A stretch of DNA of 64,000 nt from Streptomyces lincolnensis. GTDB lineage: Bacteria; Actinomycetota; Actinomycetes; Streptomycetales; Streptomycetaceae. This document shows, in pieces, positions 1 through 8,410 of the stretch; position 1 is the first letter of the stretch, and each line of letters begins with the position of its first letter. The DNA is taken from NCBI RefSeq assembly GCF_021173675.1, contig NZ_JAIHON010000007.1, forward strand, positions 1 to 64,000, read 5' to 3'. A program made the translations under genes and the position numbers. The notes below the pieces were generated by a model. It saw only the letters and a list, made by a program, of their open reading frames with translations. It was not told the origin of the DNA and did no database searches.

Positions 1-1
1 C

Positions 2-127
2 GCGGTGCGCTACCAGGGCATCATCCACGACTTCGTCATGCTCAACGCCCTGCGCGAAACCCACGCCGCCCAGGCCGCCATCACCCAGGCCGTCACCACC
101 CTGCACACCGCCCTCCACCCCGCCTGA
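2..127 (+). CDS. Alpha/beta hydrolase (esterase), C-terminal fragment
   Basis: Only the last 41 codons are inside the window; the reading frame is open from base 2 to a TGA at 125-127. The peptide contains RYQGIIHDFVMLNALRET and then an alanine-rich helix. This resembles the end of hormone-sensitive-lipase type (alpha/beta hydrolase fold-3) esterases, where the catalytic histidine lies in a Y-x-G-x-x-H-x-F context, so the His in IIHDF is probably the triad histidine. The nucleophile and the oxyanion HGGG motif would lie upstream of the window. It converges with the DUF4389 gene. The family call is moderately safe; the substrate is unknown. Confidence 0.6.
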   Translation, partial: AVRYQGIIHDFVMLNALRETHAAQAAITQAVTTLHTALHPA

Positions 128-147
128 CGCGCGGGGTGTCCTCCGGC

Positions 148-807
148 TCACCGGGGAGTGGCCGCCGGTGGTTCCGAGCCGCCCTGGTCCAGGCGGAACG
201 GTGGATACTCGTCGGTGAGCAGGGCCACGTAGGCGAACACCCGCAACACCCAGCGGTTCAGGCCGACCACCAGGTCGAAGATGCCGGGCGGATAGCGTCC
301 GGTCACGGCCAGGGCGATGCCCGCGTACAGGCTCAGCAGGCCGATGAGGGCGCGGATGCCGCCGCCCACGAGGCCCAGGACCAGATAGTGCGGGATGGCC
401 AGAAGCCACCACTTCACCAGCACGAGCCCCCGGGACAGCCGCTCCGGATACGCCACGTCCCAACGGGCTGGGTAGTCGGGGGAGTCGGCCAGGCTGAACG
501 GCGGATAGCGGTCGGTGCCGAGAGCGCCGTACGCGTAGTAGGACACCCGCCAGTCCCAGCGCAGCACCCCCGCGGTGAAGTCGAACAGGGGGCGCGGATA
601 GCGGCCCGTGAAGAGGATCGAGAAGAAGGCCACCAAGCCGACCAGCATGAAGGCGATCCACAGCAGGGCCAGCACGATGTGGTGCGGGAGGGCGAGCAGC
701 CACTTCACCAGCCACAGCCAGCGGGACAGCCCGGAATCCAGACGTGCCGTCAGCTGTGCCGGATGCGGTGCGGGTGGCGCGGGCGTGCTGATGGTTTCCG
801 TGGTCAT
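148..807 (-). CDS. DUF4389 domain membrane protein
   Basis: A 219-residue integral membrane protein of unknown function. The start is the ATG at 807, preceded by AAAGGA on the minus strand. The protein has two similar halves. Each has a long hydrophobic hairpin beginning L-V-K-W-x-L-A-(L/I)-P-H, then a T-G-R-Y-P motif, then an aromatic W-x-x-R-V-x-x-Y/F segment and Y-P-P-F (about residues 30-110 and 125-210). This duplicated arrangement is typical of DUF4389 proteins of actinobacteria. It sits between a converging esterase gene and the end of the glucarate operon and has no obvious functional partner. A LacI-like palindromic sequence lies upstream at 887-900. Confidence 0.8.
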   Translation of the reverse strand: MTTETISTPAPPAPHPAQLTARLDSGLSRWLWLVKWLLALPHHIVLALLWIAFMLVGLVAFFSILFTGRYPRPLFDFTAGVLRWDWRVSYYAYGALGTDRYPPFSLADSPDYPARWDVAYPERLSRGLVLVKWWLLAIPHYLVLGLVGGGIRALIGLLSLYAGIALAVTGRYPPGIFDLVVGLNRWVLRVFAYVALLTDEYPPFRLDQGGSEPPAATPR

Positions 808-910
808 GTCTCCGGTCCTTTCCGGCCGAGTGAGCGGTGGCCGTGGCTCCGGTGGGGGATGGCTGAATCCCAGTGTCGGCCGTGAGTGGTACCGCTCCCA
901 GGGCTGAAAA

Positions 911-947
911 CGGACAAGGCGCCCGGGGTCGCCGGGCGCCTTGTCCG
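911..947 (-). terminator. Strong hairpin terminator of the sugar-diacid operon
   Basis: A perfect 16-bp inverted repeat (911-926 paired with 932-947) around a 5-nt loop lies just beyond the stop codon of the glucarate dehydratase gene. There is no U tract, which is normal for streptomycete terminators. It ends the five-gene minus-strand operon. Confidence 0.85.
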
Positions 948-959
948 ATGGGGGAGTTG

Positions 960-2210
960 TTACCAGCGGGGCAGCCTGAGTTCGTAGTCGGGCTGAATCC
1001 GCCGCATGTAGCCGGTGTCGTCGCGGGCGCGCATCCCGGAGTCCAGGTACAGCCGGTGCAGCCGCTCCAGGGCGTCGTGGTCGAGTTCGACGCCGAGGCC
1101 GGGACCGGTGGGGACCTTGACCGCGCCGTCGCGCAGCTCCAGGACACCGGGGACGATCACGTCGTCGGCCGAGTTCCACGGGTAGTGCGTGTCGCAGGAG
1201 TGGTCGAGGTTGGGGATGGCCGCGGCCACATGGGTCATCGCGGCGAGGCTGATGCCCAGGTGCGAGTTGGAGTGCATGGACAGCGCGATCCCGAACGCCT
1301 CGCAGACGGCGGCCAGTTCACGGGTACGGCGCAGCCCGCCCCAGTAGTGGTGGTCGGTGAGCAGCACCTGGATCGCGTCCTGCTCGATGCCGGGCTTGAG
1401 GTGCTCCCAGGCGATCACGCACATGTTGGTCCCGAGCGGCATCGGCGCGTCCTTCGCCACCTCCGCCATGCCCTCGATGCCCTTGGTCGGGTCCTCCAGA
1501 TACTCCAGGACTCCGTCCAGTTCACGGGCGACGTACTTCGAGGTCTCCACCGTCCAGGCCGTGTTGGGGTCGAGCCGCAGCGGCTGCCCGGGGAACGCCT
1601 CCGCCAGCGCCTTGATCGCGGCGATCTCCTCGTCCGGTGGGAAGACACCGCCCTTGAGCTTGAACGAGCTGAAGCCGTACCGCTCCTGCATCAGCCGGGC
1701 CTGCGCGACGATGCCGGCCGGGTCCAGCGCCTCGCCCCAGTCGTCGCCCACGGCCGCGCGGCCGTCGAGGGCGGGGTGCTCGGCCCACTTGTAGAAGAGG
1801 TACGCGGCGAAGGGCACCGTGTCGCGGACCGTGCCGCCGAGCAGGTCGCTGACCGGACGCCCGAGCAGCTTGCCCTGCGCGTCCAGGCAGGCCACCTCGA
1901 CGGCGGAGGTGGTCCAGCCGCGCTCGTGACTCGAAGGCACCGTGGGCAGCAGGGCGGCGTCGATTGCGGCCGAGAGGGCAGTGGTGTCGAAGACGTCCAT
2001 GCCGACGACCACCTCGGCGGCGGCCTGAAGTCGCTCCAGGCGGGCGACGCCGCCGGGGGACTCGCCCAGACCCACCGTGCCGTCCTCCAGGACGAGTTGG
2101 AGGATCACGCGCAGCGCGAGAGGTTCGTGGACGCCGTTGGAGTTGAGCAGCGGCGGGTCGCGGAAGGCGATCGGGGTGACGATCAGTTCCTTGATCGTGG
2201 TGGGGTTCAT
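960..2210 (-). CDS. gudD: Glucarate dehydratase-like enolase superfamily enzyme
   Basis: A 416-residue enolase-superfamily acid-sugar dehydratase, expected to convert D-glucarate (or galactarate) to 5-dehydro-4-deoxyglucarate. The barrel residues are visible: K184-x-K186 in FKLKGG, metal ligands D214 (LDPN), E239 (LEDP) and N262 (GTNM), the D286-H287 pair, and H313/H317 in MHSNSHLG. A K-x-K motif together with a histidine is the glucarate dehydratase subgroup pattern. Its ATG overlaps the stop of the upstream dehydratase gene by four bases (ATGA), so the two are translationally coupled. The next enzyme of the pathway and a solute transporter share the operon, which supports the sugar-diacid role. 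Substrate choice between glucarate and galactarate cannot be read from sequence. Confidence 0.88.
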   Translation of the reverse strand: MNPTTIKELIVTPIAFRDPPLLNSNGVHEPLALRVILQLVLEDGTVGLGESPGGVARLERLQAAAEVVVGMDVFDTTALSAAIDAALLPTVPSSHERGWTTSAVEVACLDAQGKLLGRPVSDLLGGTVRDTVPFAAYLFYKWAEHPALDGRAAVGDDWGEALDPAGIVAQARLMQERYGFSSFKLKGGVFPPDEEIAAIKALAEAFPGQPLRLDPNTAWTVETSKYVARELDGVLEYLEDPTKGIEGMAEVAKDAPMPLGTNMCVIAWEHLKPGIEQDAIQVLLTDHHYWGGLRRTRELAAVCEAFGIALSMHSNSHLGISLAAMTHVAAAIPNLDHSCDTHYPWNSADDVIVPGVLELRDGAVKVPTGPGLGVELDHDALERLHRLYLDSGMRARDDTGYMRRIQPDYELRLPRW

Positions 2211-3115
2211 GCGGCGACCACCTCCAGGCCGTGGTCGATGAGTTTCGCGAGCCGGGCGAGGTGCTCCGGCGTCGGGTCGAGCAGCGGCGCCCGGACCCCG
2301 CCGACGTCCAGGCCGCGGAGCGTCACACCGGCCTTGACCAGGGCGACCGCGTAACCGGGCACCTCGTCGCGGAGGGCGACGAGCGGGGCGTAGAACTCGT
2401 CGAGGAGGGTGTTCACCAGGGCCTCGTCGTCCTCGGTGAGCGCCCGGTGGAAGGCCTGGGCGATCTCCGGGGCGAAGGCGAACACCGCGGAGGAGTACAG
2501 GCCGACGCCGATGCCGCGGTAGGCGGGCGCGGTCATCTCGGCGGTGGGCAGGCCGTTGAAGAACTGGAAGTCCTGCCCGCCGGGTACGGCACGCACCGCC
2601 CGGACGATGCGGTGCATCCGCTCCACGTCCCCGAGACCGTCCTTGAGGCCGACGACGTTCGGCAGCGCGGCGAGCCGGGCGGCCGTGGCCTCGGTGAGGC
2701 GGGCGGTGCCGCGCTGGTAGAAGACGACGGGCAGTTCGGTGGCGGCGGTGACGTCCTCGACGTACCGCACCAGACCCTCCTGCGGTGCGGTCACCAGATA
2801 GGGCGGCAGCAGCAGGATGCCGTCCGCACCGGCCCGCTCGACACGGACGGCCTGGTCGCGGGCGACGGGGGTGGGACCGCCCGCGGCGGCCAGGACGGGC
2901 ACCCGGCCCGCGGTCGTCTCGACCGCGATCCGGGTGGCTCGCTCGATCTCGTCCGAGGTCAGGGCGTGGAACTCACCGGTGCCGCAGGCCACGAACACAC
3001 CGCCCGCGCCGGCCGCGACACCGTTGTCGATGTGCTGGGCGAGCCGTTCCTCGTCCAGTGAGCCGTCCGCGGCGAACGGCGTGACCGGAAAGAACAGCAC
3101 TCCGTGGAACTTCAT
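2207..3115 (-). CDS. kdgD: 5-dehydro-4-deoxyglucarate dehydratase (DapA/NAL family)
   Basis: A 302-residue class I aldolase-fold enzyme of the dihydrodipicolinate synthase/N-acetylneuraminate lyase family. The Schiff-base lysine is K158 (VVGLKDGLGD) and the partner tyrosine is Y133 (VVFYQRG). The FYQRG motif and the G-T-G-E-F substrate loop near residue 45 fit 5-dehydro-4-deoxyglucarate dehydratases, which decarboxylate and dehydrate the product of glucarate dehydratase to 2-oxoglutarate semialdehyde. It overlaps the next gene by ATGA and follows the permease gene by 45 bp. Pairing with a glucarate dehydratase-like gene makes this assignment stronger than family membership alone. The semialdehyde dehydrogenase that would complete the pathway is not in the window. 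Confidence 0.87.
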   Translation of the reverse strand: MKFHGVLFFPVTPFAADGSLDEERLAQHIDNGVAAGAGGVFVACGTGEFHALTSDEIERATRIAVETTAGRVPVLAAAGGPTPVARDQAVRVERAGADGILLLPPYLVTAPQEGLVRYVEDVTAATELPVVFYQRGTARLTEATAARLAALPNVVGLKDGLGDVERMHRIVRAVRAVPGGQDFQFFNGLPTAEMTAPAYRGIGVGLYSSAVFAFAPEIAQAFHRALTEDDEALVNTLLDEFYAPLVALRDEVPGYAVALVKAGVTLRGLDVGGVRAPLLDPTPEHLARLAKLIDHGLEVVAA

Positions 3116-3160
3116 GTCTCCCTCGTAACTACGGTGTGGGGGGTGGCGCTTGACACTGCG

Positions 3161-4105
3161 TCAGCCCTTGGTGGCGCCGGCGGCGATGCCGGTGACCAGC
3201 GAGCGTTGCAGGAGCAGATAGACGATCAGGCTGGGGACGAGGGCGATGACCGCACCGGCCAGCACCACCCCGGAGCCGACCTCGGGGTCGGTGCGCAGGA
3301 TGGACAGGGCGACGGTGACCGTGTAGTCGGTGGGGTCCTTGGCGGCGATCAGGGGCAGCAGGTACTGGTCCCAGATCATGATGAAGCCGAGCACACCGGC
3401 CACGCCGAGCGCGGGCCTGCACAGCGGCAGGATGATCTGCCACAGCATCCTCAGCTCGCCGACGCCGTCGAGCCGGGCCGCCTCCTCGATCTCGGCGGGG
3501 ATGTCCCGCATGAACTCGGTCAGCATCATCACCGAGAAGCCCCAGGCGCCCAGCGGCAGGATGACGCCCCAGACCGTGCCCTTGAGGTCCAGGTGCACCA
3601 CCGGCACATCACCGAGGACCAGCGACAGGGGGATCGCGATGACCTCCTCGGGCAGCATCAGCGTCATCATGAACAGCAGCATGATCAGGGCCTGTCCGCG
3701 GAACCGGTGCCGGGCCAGCGCGTACGCGGCGAGCGTGCACACCACGAGCTGGAGCAGCAGTCCGCCGCCCGCGATGACCAGTGAGTTGCCGAGGTAGTCC
3801 CAGATGCCGCGCTCGCCGGCCACCGTGAAGTTGGACAGCGTGCTCTCGTGCGGCAGGAACGACAGCGAGGATCCGCTCGGGTTGGTGGTGAAGGCGCCCG
3901 AGAAGATCGTCAGGAACGGCGCCGCGAAGACGGCGAGGGCGATCAGACAGAGCAGGACGCGCAGGGTCCAGGCGACACCGGGCTTGTCGTTCCAGCCGAG
4001 AGCGGTGTCGAAGCGGGCCGGGGTGGTCCGCTGCGCCTTGCCGCTCCGGCGGGTCGGGGCACCGGGTGCCGCGGGCCGGACGGGGTCGATGACGGGGGCG
4101 CTCAT
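3161..4105 (-). CDS. Sugar ABC transporter permease, MalG type
   Basis: A 314-residue inner-membrane permease of the CUT1 carbohydrate importer family. It has a cytoplasmic, proline-rich N-terminus of about 45 residues, then six predicted membrane segments. The EAA loop, which docks the ATPase, is E-E-A-A-R-L-D-G-V-G-E followed by ILPLCRPAL (about residues 208-235). Its ATG overlaps the stop codon of the MalF-type gene (ATGA). No ATP-binding subunit is encoded nearby; in Streptomyces such importers commonly share the MsiK ATPase encoded elsewhere. The operon partners suggest a sugar acid or its oligomer as substrate. Confidence 0.92.
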   Translation of the reverse strand: MSAPVIDPVRPAAPGAPTRRSGKAQRTTPARFDTALGWNDKPGVAWTLRVLLCLIALAVFAAPFLTIFSGAFTTNPSGSSLSFLPHESTLSNFTVAGERGIWDYLGNSLVIAGGGLLLQLVVCTLAAYALARHRFRGQALIMLLFMMTLMLPEEVIAIPLSLVLGDVPVVHLDLKGTVWGVILPLGAWGFSVMMLTEFMRDIPAEIEEAARLDGVGELRMLWQIILPLCRPALGVAGVLGFIMIWDQYLLPLIAAKDPTDYTVTVALSILRTDPEVGSGVVLAGAVIALVPSLIVYLLLQRSLVTGIAAGATKG

Positions 4106-5037
4106 CGCGCTTCTCCCCTCTTGCGGAGGTAGTTGACCATGACGGTGAGCAGCAGCGTCACGCAGAGCAGGACCACCGAGGCGGCCGAGGCGCCGCCGAT
4201 GTCGTTGCGGGTGAAGCCCAGGGTGTAGGCGCGGGTCATCCAGACGTCGGTGGACCCGGCGGGGCCGCCGCCGGTCAGGACGTAGACCTCGGTGAACACG
4301 CGCAGTCCGCGGATCGTGGCGAGCGTGAGCACGATCATGAGCGCCGGGCGGATCGCGGGGAGCGTCACGTGGCGAAGCCGCTGCCACAGCGAGACACCGT
4401 CCATCGCCGCCGCCTCGTACAGCGAGCGGTCCACGCCCGCGAGACCGGCGAGGAGGATCACCATGTTGTACGGGGCCCAGATCCAGATGCCCATGGCCAT
4501 CGTCGAGTACAGCGCGATGTTCGGGTTGTCGAGGAACTGGACCGGGCCGAGCCCGAACAGGTGCAGGCCGCTGTTGAGGAGGCCGTCGGAGGTCGGGTAG
4601 TACATCAGCCGCCACAGCTCGCCGACGACCGCGGTGGCGGTGACGGCGGGCAGGAAGACGGCGGTCCGCAGGATCTTCAGCGAGTGGGCCTGGCCCTCCA
4701 GGAGCAGCGCGAGGGCGAACCCGAGCAGGATCGCGCCGACCGACTGGCCGATGCCCAGGATCAGGGTGTGCCCGATGGCGTCCTGGAAGCGGTGGTCGCT
4801 CAGGACCCTCGTGTAGTTGTCGAGGCCGATCCACCGGTCGCCGAGGAAGGGCCGTACGTCGAAGAAGCTCAGCCAGACGCCCTTGGCCATCGGCCAGAAC
4901 TTGAAGACCAGGGCGAGCAGCAGGCCCGGGGCGAGGAACAGCCAGGGGACGACGGCCCTCTTGTCGAAGGTCTTCTTGCCGGCGGCCTTCTCGTCGAGGC
5001 CTCTGCGCGCCGCGGGGGCGGGGAGGGTAGCGGTCAT
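4102..5037 (-). CDS. Sugar ABC transporter permease, MalF/UgpA type
   Basis: A 311-residue CUT1 permease, partner of the MalG-type subunit. A short charged N-terminus leads into the first membrane segment (WLFLAPGLLLALVFKFWP), and the EAA loop reads Y-E-A-A-A-M-D-G-V-S-L-W then TLPAIRPAL (about residues 215-242). Both neighbours overlap it by four bases: its ATG lies in the stop codon of the binding-protein gene, and its own stop overlaps the MalG start. This predicts tightly coupled, equimolar synthesis of the two membrane subunits. Confidence 0.92.
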   Translation of the reverse strand: MTATLPAPAARRGLDEKAAGKKTFDKRAVVPWLFLAPGLLLALVFKFWPMAKGVWLSFFDVRPFLGDRWIGLDNYTRVLSDHRFQDAIGHTLILGIGQSVGAILLGFALALLLEGQAHSLKILRTAVFLPAVTATAVVGELWRLMYYPTSDGLLNSGLHLFGLGPVQFLDNPNIALYSTMAMGIWIWAPYNMVILLAGLAGVDRSLYEAAAMDGVSLWQRLRHVTLPAIRPALMIVLTLATIRGLRVFTEVYVLTGGGPAGSTDVWMTRAYTLGFTRNDIGGASAASVVLLCVTLLLTVMVNYLRKRGEAR

Positions 5038-6368
5038 TTCAGCAGGTCCTGGTCCTTGAGGTCGCCGGCGAGGGTGTCGTTGAGCTCCCTCAGCTGGGAG
5101 CGGACGTCGCCGCCGCAGTACGTGAAGATCGCGTTGAGGCTGTCGGCGGTGTCCTGCTTGATCGGGGCGAAGTCCGGGGCGTTCGGGAACTGCTGGGAGG
5201 CGTCCTCGTAGGCCTTCTGTACGACGCTCCAGCGGGCGTCGCCACGGACCTTCGCCGCGTCCAGCGTGGAGTTCACGGGGATGCGGACGACGGGCTGGTG
5301 GCCGTCGACGCTGGTCATGGCGATCTTCTGGCCCTCGGGCGAGACCAGGAACGAGGCGAGCGCCAGTTCCTGCTTGTCCTTGCCGGTCTTGGCGCCGAGG
5401 TAGACGTTCTCGCCGTCGGCCAGGACGTCGCCGCCGGCCGGGCCCGCGGGCGCCGGGACGACCTCGTACTTGTCCTTGCCGAGCGTGGCGTCGAAGGTGG
5501 TGATGTTGTACGGGCCGGTCATGTACATCCCGGCGTTGCCGTCCTGGAAGTTGGTGGCCGTCGCGGTGACGGCGGTGATCGCGCCGGGCTGGAGGACGCT
5601 CTTCGCGCCGCAGAAGAGGTTGTCCTTCATCCAGGTCACGGTGTTCACCGCGGCCGCCGAGTCCATGGCCGGGCGGTACGTGCCCCGGCCGGCCGGCTCG
5701 ATGATCCGCGCGCCGCCCTGCCACAGGAAGCTCGCGCCCCACCAGGCGGCGTAGCCGTTCTGGGCGCTGCCGGGCGCGACGATGCCGTAGGTGTCGGCCT
5801 TGCCGTCGCCGTCCGGGTCCCTGGTGGCGAAGGCCTTGGCGACGGAGAGCATCTCCTGCCAGGTCGTGGGCGCCTTCAGACCGAGCTTCTTCAGCCAGTC
5901 CGTGCGGATCATCAGGGTCTGGGCCTGGCGGGAGTACGGGACGCCGTAGTGCTTGCCGTCGATGCCCACGGTGGAGGACCAGGACTTGTCGGTGATCTGG
6001 CCGCCGCCCGCGATCGAGGCGGGATCGATCGGCTTGAGCAGACCCTGGCTCTGGTAGCTGCCCATCAGCGCCGTGTCGTTGATCATGACGTCCGGCAGGT
6101 CCTTGGTGGAGGCCCGGCTCTGGAGCTGCTGGTCGAAGTTGATGACCGGCTGATAGTCGATCCTGATCCCGGTCTTCTTGGTGAAGGCGGCGAACACGCG
6201 GTCGTAGGTGGCCGCGGCGTCCGGATTGCTCCGGGTCCACACCTCCAGGGTGTTCGGGTCGCCGCTGTCGGCGCTGTCGGAACCCGAGCCACAGGCGGCC
6301 GTTCCGAACACCAACCCCGCGACGGTGACCGCGGCAGCCAGCCGTCGGTGTCGTCGGCGATCGCCCAT
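5034..6368 (-). CDS. Lipoprotein sugar-binding protein of the ABC importer
   Basis: A 444-residue family 1 extracellular solute-binding protein, first gene of the operon. I start it at the ATG at 6368, preceded by GGAGAG at 5-6 nt, rather than at the upstream in-frame GTG at 6404, which lies inside the operator palindrome. That gives an arginine-rich n-region, a hydrophobic core and a lipobox G-T-A-A-C with lipidated Cys26, then a serine/aspartate-rich linker. The mature part (LEVWTRSN..., FTKKTGIRIDYQP, DVMINDTALMG) is typical of CUT1 binding proteins. It captures the substrate outside the membrane and delivers it to the two permeases. Ligand identity is inferred only from the dehydratase genes downstream. 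Confidence 0.9.
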   Translation of the reverse strand: MGDRRRHRRLAAAVTVAGLVFGTAACGSGSDSADSGDPNTLEVWTRSNPDAAATYDRVFAAFTKKTGIRIDYQPVINFDQQLQSRASTKDLPDVMINDTALMGSYQSQGLLKPIDPASIAGGGQITDKSWSSTVGIDGKHYGVPYSRQAQTLMIRTDWLKKLGLKAPTTWQEMLSVAKAFATRDPDGDGKADTYGIVAPGSAQNGYAAWWGASFLWQGGARIIEPAGRGTYRPAMDSAAAVNTVTWMKDNLFCGAKSVLQPGAITAVTATATNFQDGNAGMYMTGPYNITTFDATLGKDKYEVVPAPAGPAGGDVLADGENVYLGAKTGKDKQELALASFLVSPEGQKIAMTSVDGHQPVVRIPVNSTLDAAKVRGDARWSVVQKAYEDASQQFPNAPDFAPIKQDTADSLNAIFTYCGGDVRSQLRELNDTLAGDLKDQDLLK

Positions 6369-6388
6369 GGGCACTCTCCGTTCATATC

Positions 6389-6405
6389 CGTGAACTCGCT
6401 TCACG
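6389..6405. promoter_or_regulatory. Probable operator of the sugar-diacid operon
   Basis: A perfect inverted repeat CGTGAA-N5-TTCACG lies between the likely transcription start (about 6416) and the ribosome binding site of the binding-protein gene. A repressor bound here would block the operon. No regulator gene lies next to the operon, so the binding protein (GntR, IclR or LacI type) is unknown. Confidence 0.55.
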
Positions 6406-6422
6406 AATCTAAATGATCGGCC

Positions 6423-6452
6423 AAGCTACGGATGGTTTCGGCCGTATGTCAA
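6423..6452 (-). promoter_or_regulatory. Promoter of the sugar-diacid operon
   Basis: On the minus strand a consensus-like -35 TTGACA (6452-6447) is followed after exactly 18 bp by TAGCTT (6428-6423), which fits the streptomycete TANNNT -10. Transcription should start near 6416, about 48 nt before the binding-protein start codon, with the operator palindrome just downstream. Confidence 0.65.
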
Positions 6453-6572
6453 TACATGGCTGGAAGGTTTCACCGGTGTCACACCGGAGCCGGGAGACGG
6501 CCACAGGGCGCCGAGGGGCGGCAGGGGAAAACGCGGTGGCGCGGTCCGGGACGGCCGCCTACCGTCCCGGTC

Positions 6573-7493
6573 ATGCTGCCTGTGGTCGAGACGGACGAGG
6601 AATGGGACGCGATCGTCCCCGACGAGACGGTCATGCGGGCGGGGGCACGGGACCTCTGCGCACGCCTCGGCCTGGCGGGAGCACCGCTGACCCGCTTCGC
6701 GGACGGCTCGCAGCCGGTCTACGCCGTGGGCGACGCCCTCGTCCTCAAGCTGTTCCCCAAGGCGGCGGCGGAGGACGGCCGCACCGAGGCCCGGGTCCTC
6801 TCCCACCTGCACGGACGGCTGCCCGTCCCCACACCGCGGGTGCACGACGCCGGCGTCTACGAGAACGGCTGGCGCTACGTCCTGATGTCCCGGCTGCCGG
6901 GCGAGAACCTCGCCCACGCCTGGAACCGCCTCTCCAGGCCCGACCACGAACGGCTCGCCGCCGACGTAGGAGAGGCCCTCGCCGTCCTGCACGCCGTGGC
7001 CCCCGGCCCGCTCGCCGACCTCGGGCCCGGGGACTGGGGCGCCTTCCTGGACCGCCGCCGCGCGGTCGCCGTCGAGCAGCAGCGCGGCCACGGACTGCCC
7101 GCCGCGTGGCTGGAACAGATCCCCGACTTCCTCGCCTCGGTGCCCCTGCCGCGCGACCCGGCCCCCTGCCTGCTGCACACCGAGGTCATGCGGCAGCATC
7201 TCCTCGTCGCCCCGGACGGCCCCCGCCTGACCGGCCTGTTCGACTTCGAACCCGCCATGATCGGACACCGCGCCTACGACTTCGTCGGCGTCGGCCTGTT
7301 CGTCACCCGCGGCGACCCGCACCTGATGACCCGCCTCACGGCGTCCTACGGCCAGGCCTTCGCGCCGGCCGAGCTGCTCGCGTACACACTGCTGCACGTG
7401 TACAGCAACCTCCCCCGGTACCTGCGCGAGCTCGGCGCCCCCGCCGAGGGAACCCTCACGGCCCTCGCCGAGGCATGGTTCGGTGCGGCATGA
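6573..7493 (+). CDS. Aminoglycoside phosphotransferase-fold protein with altered catalytic loop
   Basis: A 306-residue member of the APH/ChoK kinase-like family. Recognisable parts are the ATP-anchoring lysine (ALVLKLF, about K59), M-S-R-L-P-G-E-N in the hinge, and FDFEPAMIG, which replaces the DFG-like D-x-D metal motif. The usual catalytic loop H-G-D-x-x-x-x-N reads H202-T-E-V-M-R-Q-H, so the catalytic Asp is Glu and the Asn is His. It may phosphorylate a small hydroxyl substrate or be inactive. The start is ATG 6573; the longer frame upstream looks non-coding. Its stop overlaps the ATG of the fructosamine kinase gene, so the two form one operon. Confidence 0.8.
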   Translation: MLPVVETDEEWDAIVPDETVMRAGARDLCARLGLAGAPLTRFADGSQPVYAVGDALVLKLFPKAAAEDGRTEARVLSHLHGRLPVPTPRVHDAGVYENGWRYVLMSRLPGENLAHAWNRLSRPDHERLAADVGEALAVLHAVAPGPLADLGPGDWGAFLDRRRAVAVEQQRGHGLPAAWLEQIPDFLASVPLPRDPAPCLLHTEVMRQHLLVAPDGPRLTGLFDFEPAMIGHRAYDFVGVGLFVTRGDPHLMTRLTASYGQAFAPAELLAYTLLHVYSNLPRYLRELGAPAEGTLTALAEAWFGAA

Positions 7494-8362
7494 CGGACCA
7501 CAGGGGAGGGACCGAGGAGCCCGGTGCCGTGGCGGCGCGGCTCACCGGACGGCAGGCGCGGGCCGTCCGCCCGCTGGCCGGGACGCTCACCGAGGTCACG
7601 CTCGACGACGGGCGCCCGGTCGTGGTCAAACGGGGCGACGGCCCCGGCGCGGCACGGGCCGAGGCGGCGGGGCTGCGCTGGCTGACCGCCGCCGGAGCGG
7701 TCGCCGTGCCCACCGTCCACGGCGACGACGGGCACCGGCTGGTCATCGACCGGGTTCCGTCCGGACGGCCGAGCGCCGACGCGGCCCTCCGGTTCGGCCG
7801 GGACCTCGCCGCCCTGCACGCCGCCGGCGCTCCCGCGTTCGGCGCCCCACCACCGGGCGGCCTGCGCGGCGCGTACATCGGCCGCGCCCCCATGCGGAAC
7901 GTACCGGGCACCGACTGGCCCTCCTGGTACGCCGAGCACAGGGTCCTGCCCTATGTGCGCCTCGCCGTCGACGCCGGCACCCTCCGCGCCGCCGAGGCCA
8001 CCGTGTTCGAGCGGGTCTGCGAACGGCTCCCGGACCTGGCGGGACCGGCGGAGCCCCCGGCCCGGCTGCACGGGGACCTGTGGAACGGCAACGTCCTGTG
8101 GGGTCCGGACCAGGTGTGGCTGATCGACCCCGCCGCCCACGGCGGCCACCGCGAGACCGACCTCGCGATGCTCCACCTCTTCGGCTGCCCCCACCTCGAC
8201 CAGGTGCTGGAGGGCTACCACCGGGCGGCCCCGCTCGCCGACGGCTGGGCGGACCGCGTCGGGCTGCACCAGCTCTTCCCGCTCCTGGTGCACGCGGTGC
8301 TGTTCGGGCGGGGGTACGCGCAGCAGGCGCTCAGTACGGCGAAGGCGGCCCTGGAACGGTGA
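7490..8362 (+). CDS. Fructosamine kinase family protein
   Basis: A 290-residue protein of the fructosamine kinase/ketosamine-3-kinase family. These enzymes phosphorylate the sugar moiety of glycated amines so that the adduct decomposes (protein or metabolite deglycation). The catalytic loop is H194-G-D-L-W-N-G-N and the metal-binding D213-P is followed by A-A-H-G-G-H-R-E-T-D-L-A-M, the family signature. The N-terminal lobe has V-V-V-K-R-G and E-A-A-G-L. It overlaps the upstream kinase-like gene by ATGA. Unlike that neighbour, all key catalytic residues are present, so an active kinase is expected. The natural substrate is not known. Confidence 0.9.
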   Translation: MTDHRGGTEEPGAVAARLTGRQARAVRPLAGTLTEVTLDDGRPVVVKRGDGPGAARAEAAGLRWLTAAGAVAVPTVHGDDGHRLVIDRVPSGRPSADAALRFGRDLAALHAAGAPAFGAPPPGGLRGAYIGRAPMRNVPGTDWPSWYAEHRVLPYVRLAVDAGTLRAAEATVFERVCERLPDLAGPAEPPARLHGDLWNGNVLWGPDQVWLIDPAAHGGHRETDLAMLHLFGCPHLDQVLEGYHRAAPLADGWADRVGLHQLFPLLVHAVLFGRGYAQQALSTAKAALER

Positions 8363-8410
8363 GTGCACCGATCCGGGGCCGCCCGTGCGCGTGTCGAGGG
8401 CGAGGAAAGC

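Noticed and set aside
887..900. A second CebR box upstream of the DUF4389 gene (TGGTACCGCTCCCA)
   Set aside because: Only 12 of 14 positions fit and the downstream gene has no link to cellulose use, so I treat it as a chance LacI-like palindrome.
5034..6404. Binding-protein start at GTG 6404
   Set aside because: This start lies in the operator palindrome, lacks a ribosome binding site and spoils the signal peptide; ATG 6368 has GGAGAG well placed.
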